DNA of 64,000 nucleotides. Source: Euglena gracilis (taxonomy: Eukaryota > Euglenida > Euglenophyceae > Euglenales). This document shows positions 1 through 9,434 of this stretch, one piece after another. The position numbers were made by a program, and so were the translations under genes. A model generated the notes under the pieces. The model searched no databases. It saw only the letters and a program-made list of their open reading frames with translations, and was not told where the DNA came from. The stretch covers positions 39,827,816 through 39,891,815 of the forward strand of contig CP154954.1 in NCBI GenBank assembly GCA_039621445.1. Reading direction: 5' to 3'. Within the stretch, counting starts at the first letter, position 1, and each line of letters begins with the position of its first letter.

Positions 1-26
1 GGGGGTCATGTGCTGGTTGAAGCCCG

Positions 27-512
27 TCAGGTAGTCACAGCGTTCCGCGTGTTCACACAACAGTAGCACCTCCACTGGCCAGTGTGTTTCACTGCAACCC
101 TTGTCATCTCTGCCAAAAAAATTGGTTTTTGAGGGAAAGTCATGGACATGAGAGCCAGTTTTTTGCCGGTGGGTGCTAAACTCGGTGTTTCCACTGGGGC
201 ACCATTAAAACCGCCTGTGCCTGGTCTGCCTGGATTTTTTTTGATCTCGTCAGGGATCTTGTCGAACGGTGGGTTGATCCACAAGAGGCTGCCCTGCCAG
301 CTTTTTTGGAAGGCATCTGTGCCGTGCGGGCTTTCTGGTCCCCAACGATGCGGGAACCCATTGTCCTGTTCTGTGGCGAAGGCATCCACCTGTGGTTGCA
401 AACCGAAATGTGAGACGATTTTTTCCGCAAAAACGTCCTGCAGGTAGTACTGGTTGTTGATCCAACGGGACGCTGCCCGCCCAAACCTGCAGCTAGCCTC
501 CTCTCGTGGCAC
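27..512 (-). pseudogene. Dam-like adenine methyltransferase domain fragment from a retrotransposon
   Basis: An open frame of about 160 residues on the minus strand. A D-A-F-A-T motif lies at residues 43-47 and an N-P-P-F motif at 80-83, separated by a Trp/Asp-rich stretch. The pattern, D(L/A)FA then N..., W and NPP(F/Y/W), is that of the phage-type Dam N6-adenine methyltransferase domain carried by DIRS retrotransposons; NPPF is the catalytic motif IV. The part after residue 95 does not resemble the family and is probably degraded. It lies downstream of a minus-strand gag fragment and opposite to the RT/integrase genes that follow, so it is a displaced piece of an element. Activity is unlikely. 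The family assignment rests on motifs only. Confidence 0.5.
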
Positions 513-718
513 CTGAGTCCTTGTGTTTTGTCTTTGTCTGTTTTGTGCTCTCCGGTCTAAACCCCTGGATCCCTTACCTCCCTCCGTTCGCTGTTTCTGC
601 TTGGTAAGGGCTGCTTTCTGTCCCTCGGTTCGGATTGTTTACTCAGAGAGTCGCCCCTCTCGGGCCCTTCCTCGATACCGCAGCCATTTCACTTCTGCCC
701 CTGAGCAGCAACCTGCTG

Positions 719-1020
719 TCCAGTCTGTGGTACTGCGGTTTTCTGTGTCCACCACGGTGGCTGTGGACACTTCCGTTTGAAATGTCCTGGCTGTTCACAG
801 TTGTAACACCGTCCTTCATCTGGAGGTGGTATGTATCTGGGCTGTCCGGCTGTCCCAGGGTTCTGTGTCGACTGCCAGGATGGTAGTCCTTTTCCTTAAT
901 TTTCTTTCACACTCCCCTTCCCAGACCCTTTTCCCTTGCCTTGGTCAGGATACGAACCCTGTCCATTGCGTTTTCCTTTCCCCTGGCTGTGATCCACAGC
1001 GGTCTAGACTGCCCAATTTT
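719..1020 (-). pseudogene. gag nucleocapsid fragment with one CCHC zinc knuckle
   Basis: Read on the minus strand, the bases at 808-767 encode a perfect C-X2-C-X4-H-X4-C zinc knuckle (C-Y-N-C, then G-H, then K-C). It is preceded by a Gly/Lys/Gln-rich stretch with one in-frame TAA and followed by about 16 residues before a TGA. This is the RNA-binding nucleocapsid part of a retrotransposon Gag. It is too short for the usual predicted gene and is broken. It lies on the opposite strand to the RT and integrase at 1383-4400, although in an intact Ty3/gypsy element gag and pol are co-directional. The bases from 1020 to about 1330 are probably further Gag but show no recognisable motif. Confidence 0.6.
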
Positions 1021-1382
1021 GGCCCAGATTTGTTGGTGGTCTGGGTTTTGTGGAATTGGAACGGGAATGGTCGGTGGGGTCTTTTTTGCTTCTGGTTCGA
1101 GAGGAATCAGTTTCCTTCACCTCCCGCACATACCCCCTTTTGTCGCTGGATTCGGTGTTCTCGTGGCTGGTTCTGCCACCGCCCGTAGGCAAAGAGTGTA
1201 CAAGTTTGCGTGGGACTCTGAACTGGATTCAAAGTGTCTGTCTTGTCTTCTGGGGTGCTGTGTGGGGAATTTTGGGAAGAGGACCCCTGAAGGCTGAAAA
1301 GTTGGATTTGGCCAGAAATCTGATGTGGTGAAATTATCTGGACACACTAGACCATCCCCCAACTTGCAAGGCTCAACGGTCA

Positions 1383-1750
1383 ATGTACAGTGTGTTGGAC
1401 CTAAAGGATGCTTTCCATCATGTACCCATGAGAAAGGAATCTCGACCCTGCACCTGCTGTAGTACACCAAGAGGAACAAAGCAGCGGAAAGTTGTGGTGA
1501 TGGGGATGAAAAACGGAGTCCCAATGTTCCAGAGGGTCCCTGAATACAGCCTGGAGGAGGTGGCAGAAACTGCCAACCCCTGCGTAGATGACATCATCCT
1601 AGGCACAGTTTGGCAGGGAACAGAAGAGGCAACAATTTTCCAACACGACAAGGACATCCGCAGAGTCATGAAGGCACTCAAGAAACAGCTGCTCGAAGCC
1701 GACATTAAAACATGTAAGTTTTTTGTTCATGAGGTGGAATTCTGCACACA
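1383..1750 (+). pseudogene. Ty3/gypsy reverse transcriptase fragment
   Basis: The translated frame contains L-D-L-K-D-A-F-H-H-V-P near the start, corresponding to the first catalytic Asp block of gypsy RT. It then has G-M-K-N-G-V-P-x-F-Q-R (primer/template block), C-V-D-D at about 1581-1592 (the YVDD-type active site with both Asp codons intact), and a thumb-like stretch ending K-T-C-K-F-F-V-H-E-V-E-F-C. The N-terminal RT part is missing, and the frame just upstream (1335-1380) looks frameshifted. The match breaks abruptly after E-F-C at about 1750, where the next piece of the protein is found reversed on the other strand. Confidence 0.8.
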
Positions 1751-1955
1751 CATCCCCTTTTTCTCTAGTCCCCTTTTCACCTTGAGTTTTTCCATCAGGT
1801 CCGCTGCCAGTACGGCGTATCCTGGGATGTAGGAGGAGTAGTAGTTGTTGAATCCCAGGAATGCGCGGAGGGCTGTGATGGTTTTTGGTTCTTCCCACTT
1901 TTCAAGGGCCATCAGTTTTCCTGGGGTTGGTCTCCGTTGTCCTCCTGTGTTTTTT
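1750..1955 (-). pseudogene. Inverted RT-RNase H connection segment of the same Ty3/gypsy element
   Basis: On the minus strand this stretch encodes R-P-T-P-G-K-L-M-A-L, then W-x-x-P-K-T-I-T-A-L-R-A-F-L-G-F, N-Y-Y-S-S-Y-I-P and L-M-E-K-L-K-V-K-R. This is the connection domain that in every gypsy Pol links the RT thumb to RNase H. The flanking RT (ending at about 1750) and RNase H (from about 1957) are on the plus strand, and together they lack exactly this piece. The simplest reading is a local inversion of about 200 bp inside one element, with breakpoints near 1750 and 1915-1960. I see no obvious inverted repeats at the ends. Confidence 0.8.
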
Positions 1956-2742
1956 TGGGGAGAAGGAACACAAGGCGTTCCAGGCCATCCAGCACAAACT
2001 GTTGGGCAGCATCAAACTGCGAACGGTCAACCCCGAAAAGCCGTTCATCTTCCGAGTGGATGCCAATGGCAGGGCTGTGGGGGGTGACTTGGAGCAGTTT
2101 GTGAAGGATGGATTGGGGAAACCATACACCACAACGACACAGACCAAGAAAACTGCCCCAGTGGCATTTTGTTCACGGAAATTGACACGGGGAAAGGTCA
2201 GGGTTTGGGCACAACGAGACAATGGAACATATGCGGTGATCCTGGCTCTTCAGAAATGGGCTGCGTGGATCGGTATGCAACCCGTGCTGGTCCTGACAGA
2301 TCACAAAGCAAACGAGTCTTGGGCCACAGAAAACCTGGACACAGCCACAGGGTTGTCGGGACGTAGGGCCACGTGGCACGAGCTCCTGTCAAAGTTTGAC
2401 TTTACGGTGGCTTATGTACCTTGGAAGGACAATGTAGTGGCTGACGCCTTGAGCAGGTGGGCCTATCCCCCCTCACAGGCGTTTGCGGACGTCAGTGTGC
2501 ACGGTAGTGAGGAGAACGACCGCCTCATGCAAGAAATCATGGAACATGAAAGGAAGGAGGAAAGGGGCTGCTCAGAGGTTTCAATGAAGGAATTGCTCGA
2601 GGGACAGAAAAAATTGGGACACCCACCCCTCGTTGTGAGCGTCACAACAAGGGGAGGGGCCAAGACTGGTGAGGATTCGGCCACAACGAGCAAAGACACA
2701 CCAGGGAAGGAGACCTCCCAGAAAAAAATCAAAAATTTCTAA
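1956..2742 (+). pseudogene. Ty3/gypsy RNase H domain
   Basis: The open frame carries the gypsy RNase H signature in order: A-F-Q-A-I-Q, then F-R-V-D-A-N-G-R-A-V-G-G with the first catalytic Asp at 2059-2061, A-F-C-S-R-K-L, L-T-D-H-K, a W-H-E-L-L-S-K-F-D-F stretch and A-D-A-L-S-R-W near 2440-2462. RNase H removes the RNA strand during reverse transcription. A charged linker of about 90 residues follows to the stop codon at 2740-2742. This domain is uninterrupted and the best preserved of the element. Its missing N-terminal neighbour lies inverted just upstream. Confidence 0.85.
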
Positions 2743-2798
2743 ACCCAAGGACAGGAACACTTAAAGATACACAAGAAAAGGGAACCCCATAGTAATAT

Positions 2799-3360
2799 AT
2801 GGCCAAGAGGGCAGCCAAAGAGGAAGACCCCCCTAGGCGAAGAACCTTAAAAGAGGACCCTGTGGACCCTCCAAAAACAGCAATTCCAGTGGACGACGTA
2901 CTCGAGGAAGGGCAGCGTCCCTCGTCTTCGACGAGCCTGCCTGTTCGACCTCCATCAAGGGGAGTGCACGACCCGGAGCTTCCACCGACAGGGTCGCAGT
3001 CGGTGATGGACGAGGACTGGAGGAGCGGGTACAGGGGGTGCCCCAAGTGGAGCCCTGTGCTCAAGGGGTTGGAGGATTCAATGTTCAAAGAATGGCCTGA
3101 GGGCTTCCAAATTTAAAACGGAAGGCTCTGCAGATACGGCCTCCTGTGTGTGCAAGGGAAGTCACGGGGAGGGTCATCCCGGAACACCACAAAGCAGCGG
3201 GACACCCAGGGACTGAACGGCTGTGAAATCAGATGGGTCGGTGGTTTCTTTTCTCCAACCACCAGCACGCAAGAAAACTGACCAGCAGAATAATGGGGTT
3301 GTACGAAACGTGTCAGGTCACTGAACCAAACCATCAACCCTTCAAGTGTTTCGATATAAC
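2799..3360 (+). pseudogene. Pol linker and integrase N-terminal zinc-binding region
   Basis: An open frame from 2799 to 3116 ends with a D-W-R-S-G-Y-R and E-W-P-E-G-F-Q-I pattern typical of the segment before gypsy integrase. Beyond its stop, translated pieces at about 3190-3330 give E-H-H-K-A-A-G-H-P-G-T-E-R-L and then Y-E-T-C-Q-V, the His and Cys parts of the HHCC integrase zinc finger. They are not in one continuous frame, so the region is frameshifted. The N-terminal 70 or so residues are acidic and Pro-rich and match nothing I know. Confidence 0.65.
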
Positions 3361-3383
3361 CAACACCGGTCCCGCCACACCTG

Positions 3384-3815
3384 ATGGATAGTGTGGCGGT
3401 CGACGTCTTTGCACTAACGGAAACCACTTTTGAAGGGAAACGGGTCGACACTTTTGCACTTTGTGTGGACCGATTGAGTGGGTGGATGGATGCCAGCCCC
3501 CATCTTTGCAAGGGTCTCACGACAGAGAAGGTGGCCAAGGACATGTTTCGACAATGGGATCTGTTCGGAATACCCTCGGTGGTGAATTCCGACAGGGGTC
3601 CACAGTTCACAGCAGCCTGGTGGAAAACTCTGTGTGTGGAACACAATGTAAGGGTTGCCTGTGGGCAGGCTTACCAGCATCAGGCGAACGGAAGGGCAGA
3701 GGTATCCGGGCAGCAGGTGATGCGGAAATTTGCAAAACTCGCTGCAAAAAGCCGTGTCCCTTGGGTGGAACTCCTGCCACGGGCCCTGAGGGCCATTCAC
3801 GACGTAACGACGTAA
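3384..3815 (+). pseudogene. Ty3/gypsy integrase catalytic core (DDE)
   Basis: A 143-residue frame with the three catalytic acids of a retroviral-type integrase. These are Asp in A-V-D-V-F-A (3402-3404), Asp in V-N-S-D-R-G-P-Q-F (3591-3593) and Glu in N-G-R-A-E-V (3699-3701). The last two are separated by exactly 35 residues, the family spacing. The frame stops at 3815 within an 8-bp tandem duplication (CGACGTAA repeated at about 3799-3814). The continuation with the L-S-P-H-E-V-V-F-G-R motif sits in another frame at about 3826-3925. The core looks intact, but the protein as a whole cannot be made. Confidence 0.88.
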
Positions 3816-4215
3816 CGACCGGGCGAGGCTGGACTGTCCCCCCACGAAGTTGTTTTTGGACGACACCGACCGTTGCGTGGGATTCCGCACAAACCACAGC
3901 GGGAGGCTGAATGCGCGACAGAAGTCCTCAAATGAAGGAGGGAACAAGACAGGTGGGGGGCTCAAACGCTCAATTCAAAAAAGGAGGCTCGGAAAGAGGC
4001 CACAAACGACGTGGACCCCCAGCCTTGCAGACTGGTTCCAAGGTTTGGTACCAACCTGAACGACAGCCTGGAACCGACTAGTTGGAACCCAGGTGGAAAG
4101 GGCCAGCGGTGTTTTTGGAAAGAGTGGGAGACCACTCCTATGTGGTGGAGCTTCAACCGGGGAAGCGACAACTGGCCCACCGTTCCCAACTGAAACCACA
4201 CGTGGACGACCTTTA
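3816..4215 (+). pseudogene. Integrase C-terminal region with GPF/Y-type module
   Basis: After the frameshift, the frame ending near 3930 carries the S-P-x-E-x-x-F-G-R motif that follows gypsy integrase cores. From 4082, a new frame gives P-R-W-K-G-P, V-G-D-H-S-Y-V-V-E-L and H-R-S-Q-L-K-P-H, the GPF/Y module that binds DNA and contributes to integrase multimerisation. Between about 3935 and 4080 the reading is broken. The module continues into the chromodomain region at 4283. Confidence 0.7.
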
Positions 4216-4282
4216 CTCGACCATCCCCATACCCTTGTATTTTTGGTGTGGAAAGACTCAAAAACTGGAAGTTCGACCTGGC

Positions 4283-4395
4283 GAGTGGGAGGTAGAAAGG
4301 GTGCTCAACCACCAACACGACAACGGGAAGACGGAATTTTGGCGCGGTGGAAAGGATTCGGGCCAGAACACGACCATTGGGAACAACTGGGTAGT
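4283..4395 (+). pseudogene. Chromodomain at the integrase C-terminus (frameshifted)
   Basis: The translated pieces read E-W-E-V-E-R-V-L-N-H-Q, then after a frameshift at about 4338 A-R-W-K-G-F-G and H-W-E-Q-L. This is the chromodomain pattern: an aromatic residue next to E-V-E, W-K-G-(Y/F), and a closing W-E. A chromodomain after GPF/Y defines the chromovirus clade of Ty3/gypsy elements, where it directs integration to methylated-histone chromatin. Here it is split between two frames and therefore dead. Confidence 0.7.
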
Positions 4396-4489
4396 TTTTT
4401 CTTTAGAATTTCAAGGATGTGGTTGCCCATTGGTTGGAGAACGGGGTGGATTTAGACGCAAAGGAGGAGATGATGAAATGGCAAGGTTT

Positions 4490-5060
4490 CTTGTCTTCTT
4501 CATCCCAGATTCCCTCACAGATGGCCCGCTAACACCCACACCAACAACCCCAACATCACCATCCCTGCTTTCGATTTCAACCCCTTCAACGCCCACCCCC
4601 TCCCGAGTACCAGCCACCCCCAGCCCCCGACTTCGTCATCCCAACCCTCCAACCCCCACCCCAACGCAAGGCCTTTGAGGCCGTTCTTCCCCCCTATGCC
4701 AGCTGCTGGAGAACACCCACACTCACAGCTACCCAGCCAGCAAGCAGCCCTCCCCCAGCCGCACACATACCCACCCCAATAGCAACCCAGCCCACCACAA
4801 CAATGACACCCTCCCCGAAGGAGCGCTGACACACCACCTGAAGGAGCCCCTGCAGCCCCCGTTCCCTCAGCCCCCCCCCCTGTGCCTGGGAACCACGGAC
4901 CGAAGCTCGTCCCCCCCCCGGCGTCGCCGACCTCTGCCTCCTTTGACGACGAGTCGCCCCCGCGACGCCCCACCCCCTGGTTCCTCAAAGACCTCTGGGG
5001 CTAGCTCCCCCCTGGAGGCTCCCTTCCCCCCTAATATTCGGCTGCCAGGGTAATAATTAG
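4490..5060. repeat. C-rich low-complexity stretch coding poly Pro/Thr/Ser
   Basis: The plus strand is dominated by CACC, CCAAC and CCCC runs. In one frame (to 4678) it gives a Thr/Pro/Ser-rich tail continuing from the chromodomain frame. From 4680 to 5040 it is C-rich without recognisable domains, and the opposite strand gives only Gly-rich frames. No LTR-like terminal repeat of the Ty3/gypsy element can be seen here. Confidence 0.5.
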
Positions 5061-5062
5061 TA

Positions 5063-6770
5063 GAATGAGAAGAGAAGACAAGACAAGAGACAAGAGAAGA
5101 CAAGAAGAGAAGAGAGAGAAGAGAAGAGAAGAGAAGAGAGAGAGAGAGAAGAGAAGAGAAGAGATAAGAGAAGAGAAGAGAAGAGAAGAGAAGAGAAGAG
5201 AAGAAGAGAAGAGAAGAGAAGAGAAGAGAAGAAAGAGAAGAGAAGAGAAGAGAGAGAGAAGAGAGAAGAGAAGAGAAGAAGAGAGAGAAGAGAGAAAGAG
5301 AAGGAGAAGAGAAAGAGAGAGAAGAGAAGAGAAAGGAGAAGAGAAGAGAGAGAAGAGAAGAGAAGAGAAGGCGAAGAGAAGAGAAGAGAAGAGAAGAGAA
5401 GAGAAGAGAAGAGAAGAGAAAGAAGAGAAGAGAAGAGAAAGAAGAGAAGAGAAAGAAGAGAGAGAAGAGAAGGAAGAAAGAGGGAGAAGAAGAGAAGAGA
5501 AAGAGAGAGAAGAGAAGAGAAGAGAAGAGAAGAGAAGAGAAGAAAAAGAAGAGAAGAGAAGGGGAGAGAAAGAGAGAAGAGAAGAGAAGAAAGAGAAAGG
5601 AAGAAAGAGAAGGGGAAGAGGAGAGAGAAGAGAAGAAGAAAGAGAAGAGAAGAGAGGAGAAGAAAAAAAGAGAAGAGAAGAGAAGAGAAGAGAAGAGAAG
5701 AGAAGGAGAAGAGAAGAGAAGAGAAGAAAGAGAAGGGAAGAAAGAGAAGAAAAGAAGAGAAGAGAAGAAAGAAGAGGAGAAGAGAAGAGAAGAGAAGAGA
5801 AGAGAAGAGAAGAGAAGATAAGAGAAGGGGGGGGGAGAAGGAAGAGAAGAGAAGAGAAGAGAAGAGAAGAGAAGAAGAGAAGAGAGAGAGAAAGAGAAGA
5901 GAAGAAAAGAGAAGGGGAGAAGAGAAGAGAGAAGAGAAGAGAAGGAAGAGGAGAGAAGAGGGAGAAGAGAAGAGAAGAGAAGAGAAGAGGGAAGAGAAGA
6001 GAAGAGAGAAGAGAAGGAAGGAAGAGAGAAGGGGGGGGAAGGGGGGAGAAGGGGGGGGGGAAGGGGGGGGAGAGGGGGAGAAGGGGGGAGGAAGGGAAAG
6101 AGGAGGGGGGGGGGGGGGGGGGGGAGAGGAGGGGGGGGGAGGGGGGGGTGGGGGGGGGGGGGGAGAAGAAGAGAAGAGAAGGGGAGGGAGAAGAGAAGAG
6201 AAGGAGAAGAGAAGAGAAGAGAAGAGAAGAGAAGAGAAGAGAAGAGAATAAGAGAAGAGAAGAGAAGAGAAGGAAGGAAGAGAAGAGAAGAGAAGAAAGA
6301 GAAGAAAGAGAAGAGAAGAAAGAAGAAAAGAGAAGACAAAAGAAGAGAAAGAGAAGAGAGAGAAGAGAAGAGAAGAGAAGAGAAGAGGAGAGAGAAGAGA
6401 AGAGAAGAGGAAGAGAAGAGAAGAGAAGAGAAGAGAAGAGAAGAGAAGAGAAGAGAAGAGAAGATAAGAGAAGCGAAGAGAAGTGAAGAGAAGAGAAGAG
6501 AAGAGAAGAGAAGAGAAGAGAAGAGAAGAGAAGAGAAGAGAAGAGAAGAGAAGAGAAAGAGAAGAGAAGAGAAGGAGAAGAGAAGAGAAGAGAAGAGAGA
6601 GAAGAGAAGAGAAGAGAAGAGAAGAGAAGAGAAGAGAAGAGAAGAGAAGAGAAGAGAAGAGAAGAGAAGAGAAGAGAAGAGAAGAGAAGAGAGAAGAGAT
6701 ATACAAGAGAAAGATAAGAGAAGACAAGAGAAAGAGAAGAGAAGAGAAGAGAAGAGAAGAGAAGAGAAGA
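5063..6770. repeat. Pentanucleotide microsatellite, GAGAA type, about 1.7 kb
   Basis: Nearly uninterrupted purine tract built of AGAAG/GAGAA pentamers with GAGA and AAAG variants. A G-rich core of about 150 bp at roughly 6030-6180 contains runs of 8 or more G. All purines are on the plus strand, so the tract could form triplex (H-DNA). Long open frames of Glu/Arg/Lys on plus and Ser/Leu/Phe on minus arise only because AG-rich DNA lacks stop codons. Confidence 0.97.
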
Positions 6771-6874
6771 TAATATAATATAATATATAATATAATATAA
6801 CATAATATAGTATAGTATAGTATAATATAATATAGTATAATATAATATAATATAATATAATATAATATAATATA
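6771..6874. repeat. Pentanucleotide microsatellite, TATAA type
   Basis: About 20 units of TATAA with occasional TATAG and TATAC variants, joined directly to the end of the GAGAA tract. The abrupt change of motif at constant 5-bp period suggests that one microsatellite was seeded at the edge of the other. Confidence 0.95.
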
Positions 6875-7184
6875 AGACTTACCTTTGACCCCATTTGCCC
6901 CGGAAAGGCGTTTTTGCCTTTTTCTGGTGCGCACCTACTTAGGTGAGGAAAAATCTTTGGAGTAGCAAAACCCTTTTCCCCAATTCCCCTATAGTAAGGA
7001 AGAGCACAAGACAAGTCGCTGTGTAAATACTTTCATTCACAGTCGTGTTCAGTTTGTTCTGAGGATTTTCCTCTTGCATGGAAAGAACCAGAATATGAAA
7101 AATAGAATACCACCTGTGAGGAAAACAAATCACGCGAGCACGTGTGATACGTATCGCTAATTACCATAGGATCTACCACGATCT
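6875..7184. other. Spacer between microsatellite and DIRS-like cluster
   Basis: About 310 bp of non-repetitive sequence with ordinary base composition. I see no convincing ORF, RNA gene or terminal repeat. A short hairpin-like AAGGCG...GCCTTTTT sequence occurs at about 6903-6926. Confidence 0.4.
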
Positions 7185-7243
7185 TCAGGCTGTGCTAATC
7201 ACAGATGCCACATTATAACGGATCCAGACTCTGCATGTTTCCG

Positions 7244-7639
7244 TCATAGCTGGGATCGAGCCTGGTACAGAGTTTCCCCCTTGTCCTCCACTGCCACTTT
7301 GGGGGCATCCTCCTGGGGCTGTAACCGTACATTGAAACCCCCTGCTGGGGGACAGCCTTTTAGCTTCTGGGGTTTTCCTCCTTCTTGTAATTGATAGAGC
7401 CAGTGGCCTTGTAATTGTTGATGTTGTTGATGATAAATCTGGCCCCACCAGGCCACATGGCCGTCACTGGGGGGGGGGGGTTTGGGCTGTGAAAATTCTG
7501 GGGTGGGGGGCTGGGTAGGAAGAACGGCCACGGTTTGCAACGTGATGACCGCATCTCCAAGGCCTCCAGCTGCTGCGGCAAGTCCTCCAGGACGCCCGTG
7601 GCCACATAATTCAAATTTCTTCTCCACTGCATTGCTCAT
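7244..7639 (-). pseudogene. DIRS-like element Gag N-terminal fragment (left composite)
   Basis: The frame begins M-S-N-A-V-E-K-K at 7639, directly next to the inverted terminal repeat. It continues through an Ala/Gly-rich stretch and a P-T-Q-P-P-T-P segment. The same N-terminus (M-S-N-T-V-E-K-K) occurs on the plus strand at 9435 and on the minus strand at 18994, each time next to an ITR copy. Position and repetition identify it as the first (gag-like) ORF of the DIRS-like elements. No zinc knuckle is seen. It is truncated after about 131 residues. Confidence 0.6.
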
Positions 7640-7923
7640 CGAAGTCGATATTGAAATTTGACAATTGAATTGTCAATTGATATTCGTCTGGTTCGTGTTC
7701 TTCTGGATATTGAATTGATATTGACTTCTTGTCTCCGTTCTTCTTCGTTCGTGAACTCTGTTCCTTTCTTCTGGGTGTCGAAGGGCAAGTTAGGAATCAG
7801 CCAACTCCGGCGAAAGAAGGCTCTGAGGGGGACCTCCTAACCCAGCGCAGCGAACAATCACACAACAAACCGCCGGCGAGCAATGCATGGCCTCACAATG
7901 GCAAAGTGCGGAGCCCGAGGTGT
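7640..7923 (-). repeat. DIRS-like inverted terminal repeat, copy 1
   Basis: About 284 bp that is the reverse complement, at high identity, of 9159-9434. Shared landmarks include GACAATTGAATTGTCAATTG, GGGTGTCGAAGGGCAAGTTA and CCGCCGGCGAGCAATGCATG. Inverted terminal repeats next to gag are the hallmark of DIRS-group retrotransposons, which integrate by tyrosine recombinase rather than a DDE integrase. A short internal palindrome built on CAATTG lies at its gag-proximal end. Confidence 0.75.
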
Positions 7924-7944
7924 CAATTCAATTCTCAATTATCC

Positions 7945-8640
7945 AAGGCCCAAGCCCGTAATGCCTACAGTGCTATGCTTTTGATTCCTGGGTTTGGTGG
8001 GCTGAAATTCCACACCCTATTGACCCCTGAAAAGAGGCTTTGGAGCCAAAACCTTGAGACGTATGGTGCATTTTAGGACCCCCTCCCAATCCTCCTGGGG
8101 CTGGCAAAGGCGCCTATGCCCACTGATAGTTGTACTCTTGCTACACAGCTTATTTTTTGCTCAAGAATCCTCTGTTTATTCCGATCCTCGGACTCATCGC
8201 AAGTCAAACGAACCACCAGTGTGTCGGGTAGGGCACCATAAATCAAGATTAAGCGTAAAGAACAGAAATTCCATAAATGGGAAAGGGTTGCGTCCATTCC
8301 CCAGTGTCCCCAAATAAGCCCATTTCATTTGCTGATGTGCTATGAGGCTGCTACACGTTTATTTGTCAGACTTGGGGCTCCCTCCTAATTTCATTAAAAC
8401 CTCCTTCAGGGCCGTAAGTGCAGACATCATTGCTTTTAGCAAAAAAAAACTTTTTGGCAAAACAAGGTGTACCCCCCAAGGTATGGGGGGCCCACCCCGC
8501 CAGAGGGGCTGGGGTTGGTTTACTCAAAAAATTGGGCCTTTCTGCCCAAGAAGTTTGTGAAATTGGGCAGTGGAGGGGGGGGTGGAAACTTTTACAGCCC
8601 ACTATCAACGGCTTGGTGCCCAAGGTACCCTGCACAATGC
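7945..8640 (+). pseudogene. DIRS-like tyrosine recombinase fragment (left composite)
   Basis: Begins at the K-A-Q-A-R-N-A-Y-S-A-M-L-L-I-P-G-F segment also found in the recombinases downstream, but without the N-terminal part. It keeps a C-L-F-R-S-S-D box (first catalytic Arg), an H-P-A-R-G box in place of H-S-T-R-G, the L-G-L-S-A-Q-E-V-C-E-I-G-Q-W helix and a final A-H-Y-Q-R (Tyr codon 8603-8605). Frames change at A and G runs, and a TAG follows Y-G-A-F. It belongs to an element cut off on its left by the adjacent ITR. Confidence 0.65.
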
Positions 8641-9158
8641 CCTGGCCCCCCTAATTTCAGTACAAAATCTGGACTCACGAGGGCAAAGTGCCGAGCCCGA
8701 GGTGTCTCGTACTCCCTCCAGACAAAACGACAAGGGAGGAAGGAACACCGAGGGCGAAGCGCAAAGACCTTGTGAGCTTGGCCCCCCCACCCGTAGAAGA
8801 AAATTTGTGCTCAAAAGCCCTCGGTCAGAGAGCGGGGGCCAGGGTGGGAGAGGGGGGACATCCCCCAAGGGCAAGAAGCTGCGGCGCCCAGTCGGAGCAG
8901 CATCGTCAGCCAACTCCGGCGAGGCGGGACTAAGCGGGACCTCCTGACCCAGCGAACCAGAACAATCCAGTCAGCACCGCCCGCGAGCAAGGCGTGGCCT
9001 CGCAAGGTCTCGTGCACCCTGAGGGAAAACCGACAACGGATGAAGGGACACCGAGGGCGAAGCACAAAGACCTTGTGAGGCCCTGCGCCCTCAGTGTCCC
9101 TTCCTCCCTTGTCGGTTTTGCCCGCGAGGTGAACCGGAGGCCTTTTTGGGACACCTCG
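8640..9158. repeat. DIRS-like 3' region with right-ITR and internal complementary repeats
   Basis: Non-coding end of the element, with nested inverted repeats. A sequence around AAGGGACACCGAGGGCGAAG (9041-9060) is mirrored around 9090-9113, and a stretch resembling the ITR core lies at about 8908-9004. In DIRS elements such an internal complementary region pairs the ends to make the circular intermediate. Copies of the same region are at 13540-13936, 15955-16350, 18365-18766 and 20150-20520. Confidence 0.55.
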
Positions 9159-9434
9159 GTCTCCGCACTTTGCCATTGTGAGGCCATGCCTTGCTCGCCG
9201 GCGGTTTGTTGTGTGATTGTTCGCTGCGCTGGGTTAGGAGGTCCCCCTCAGAGCCTTCTTTCGCCGGAGTTGGCTGATTCCTAACTTGCCCTTCGACACC
9301 CAGAAGAAAGGAACAGAGTTCACGAACGAGGAAGAACTGAGAAAAGACATCAATCTCAATTCAATATCCAGAAGAACACGCTCCAGACTAAAATCAATTG
9401 ACAATTCAATTGTCAAATTTCAATATCAACTTCG
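9159..9434 (+). repeat. DIRS-like inverted terminal repeat, copy 2 (left end of main element)
   Basis: Reverse complement of 7640-7923, ending immediately before the plus-strand M-S-N-T-V-E-K-K start at 9435. It marks the left end of the long plus-strand element that runs to about 13936. High similarity between the two ITR copies indicates fairly recent activity or gene conversion. Confidence 0.75.

Noticed and set aside
1885-1955. N-terminal extension of the RNase H frame
   Set aside because: Residues before about 1956 come from the back side of the inverted connection segment and are not part of the domain.
4867-7014. Ser/Leu/Phe-rich (minus) and Glu/Arg/Lys-rich (plus) ORFs up to 715 residues
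   Set aside because: Pure products of the GAGAA microsatellite, which contains no stop codons in most frames.
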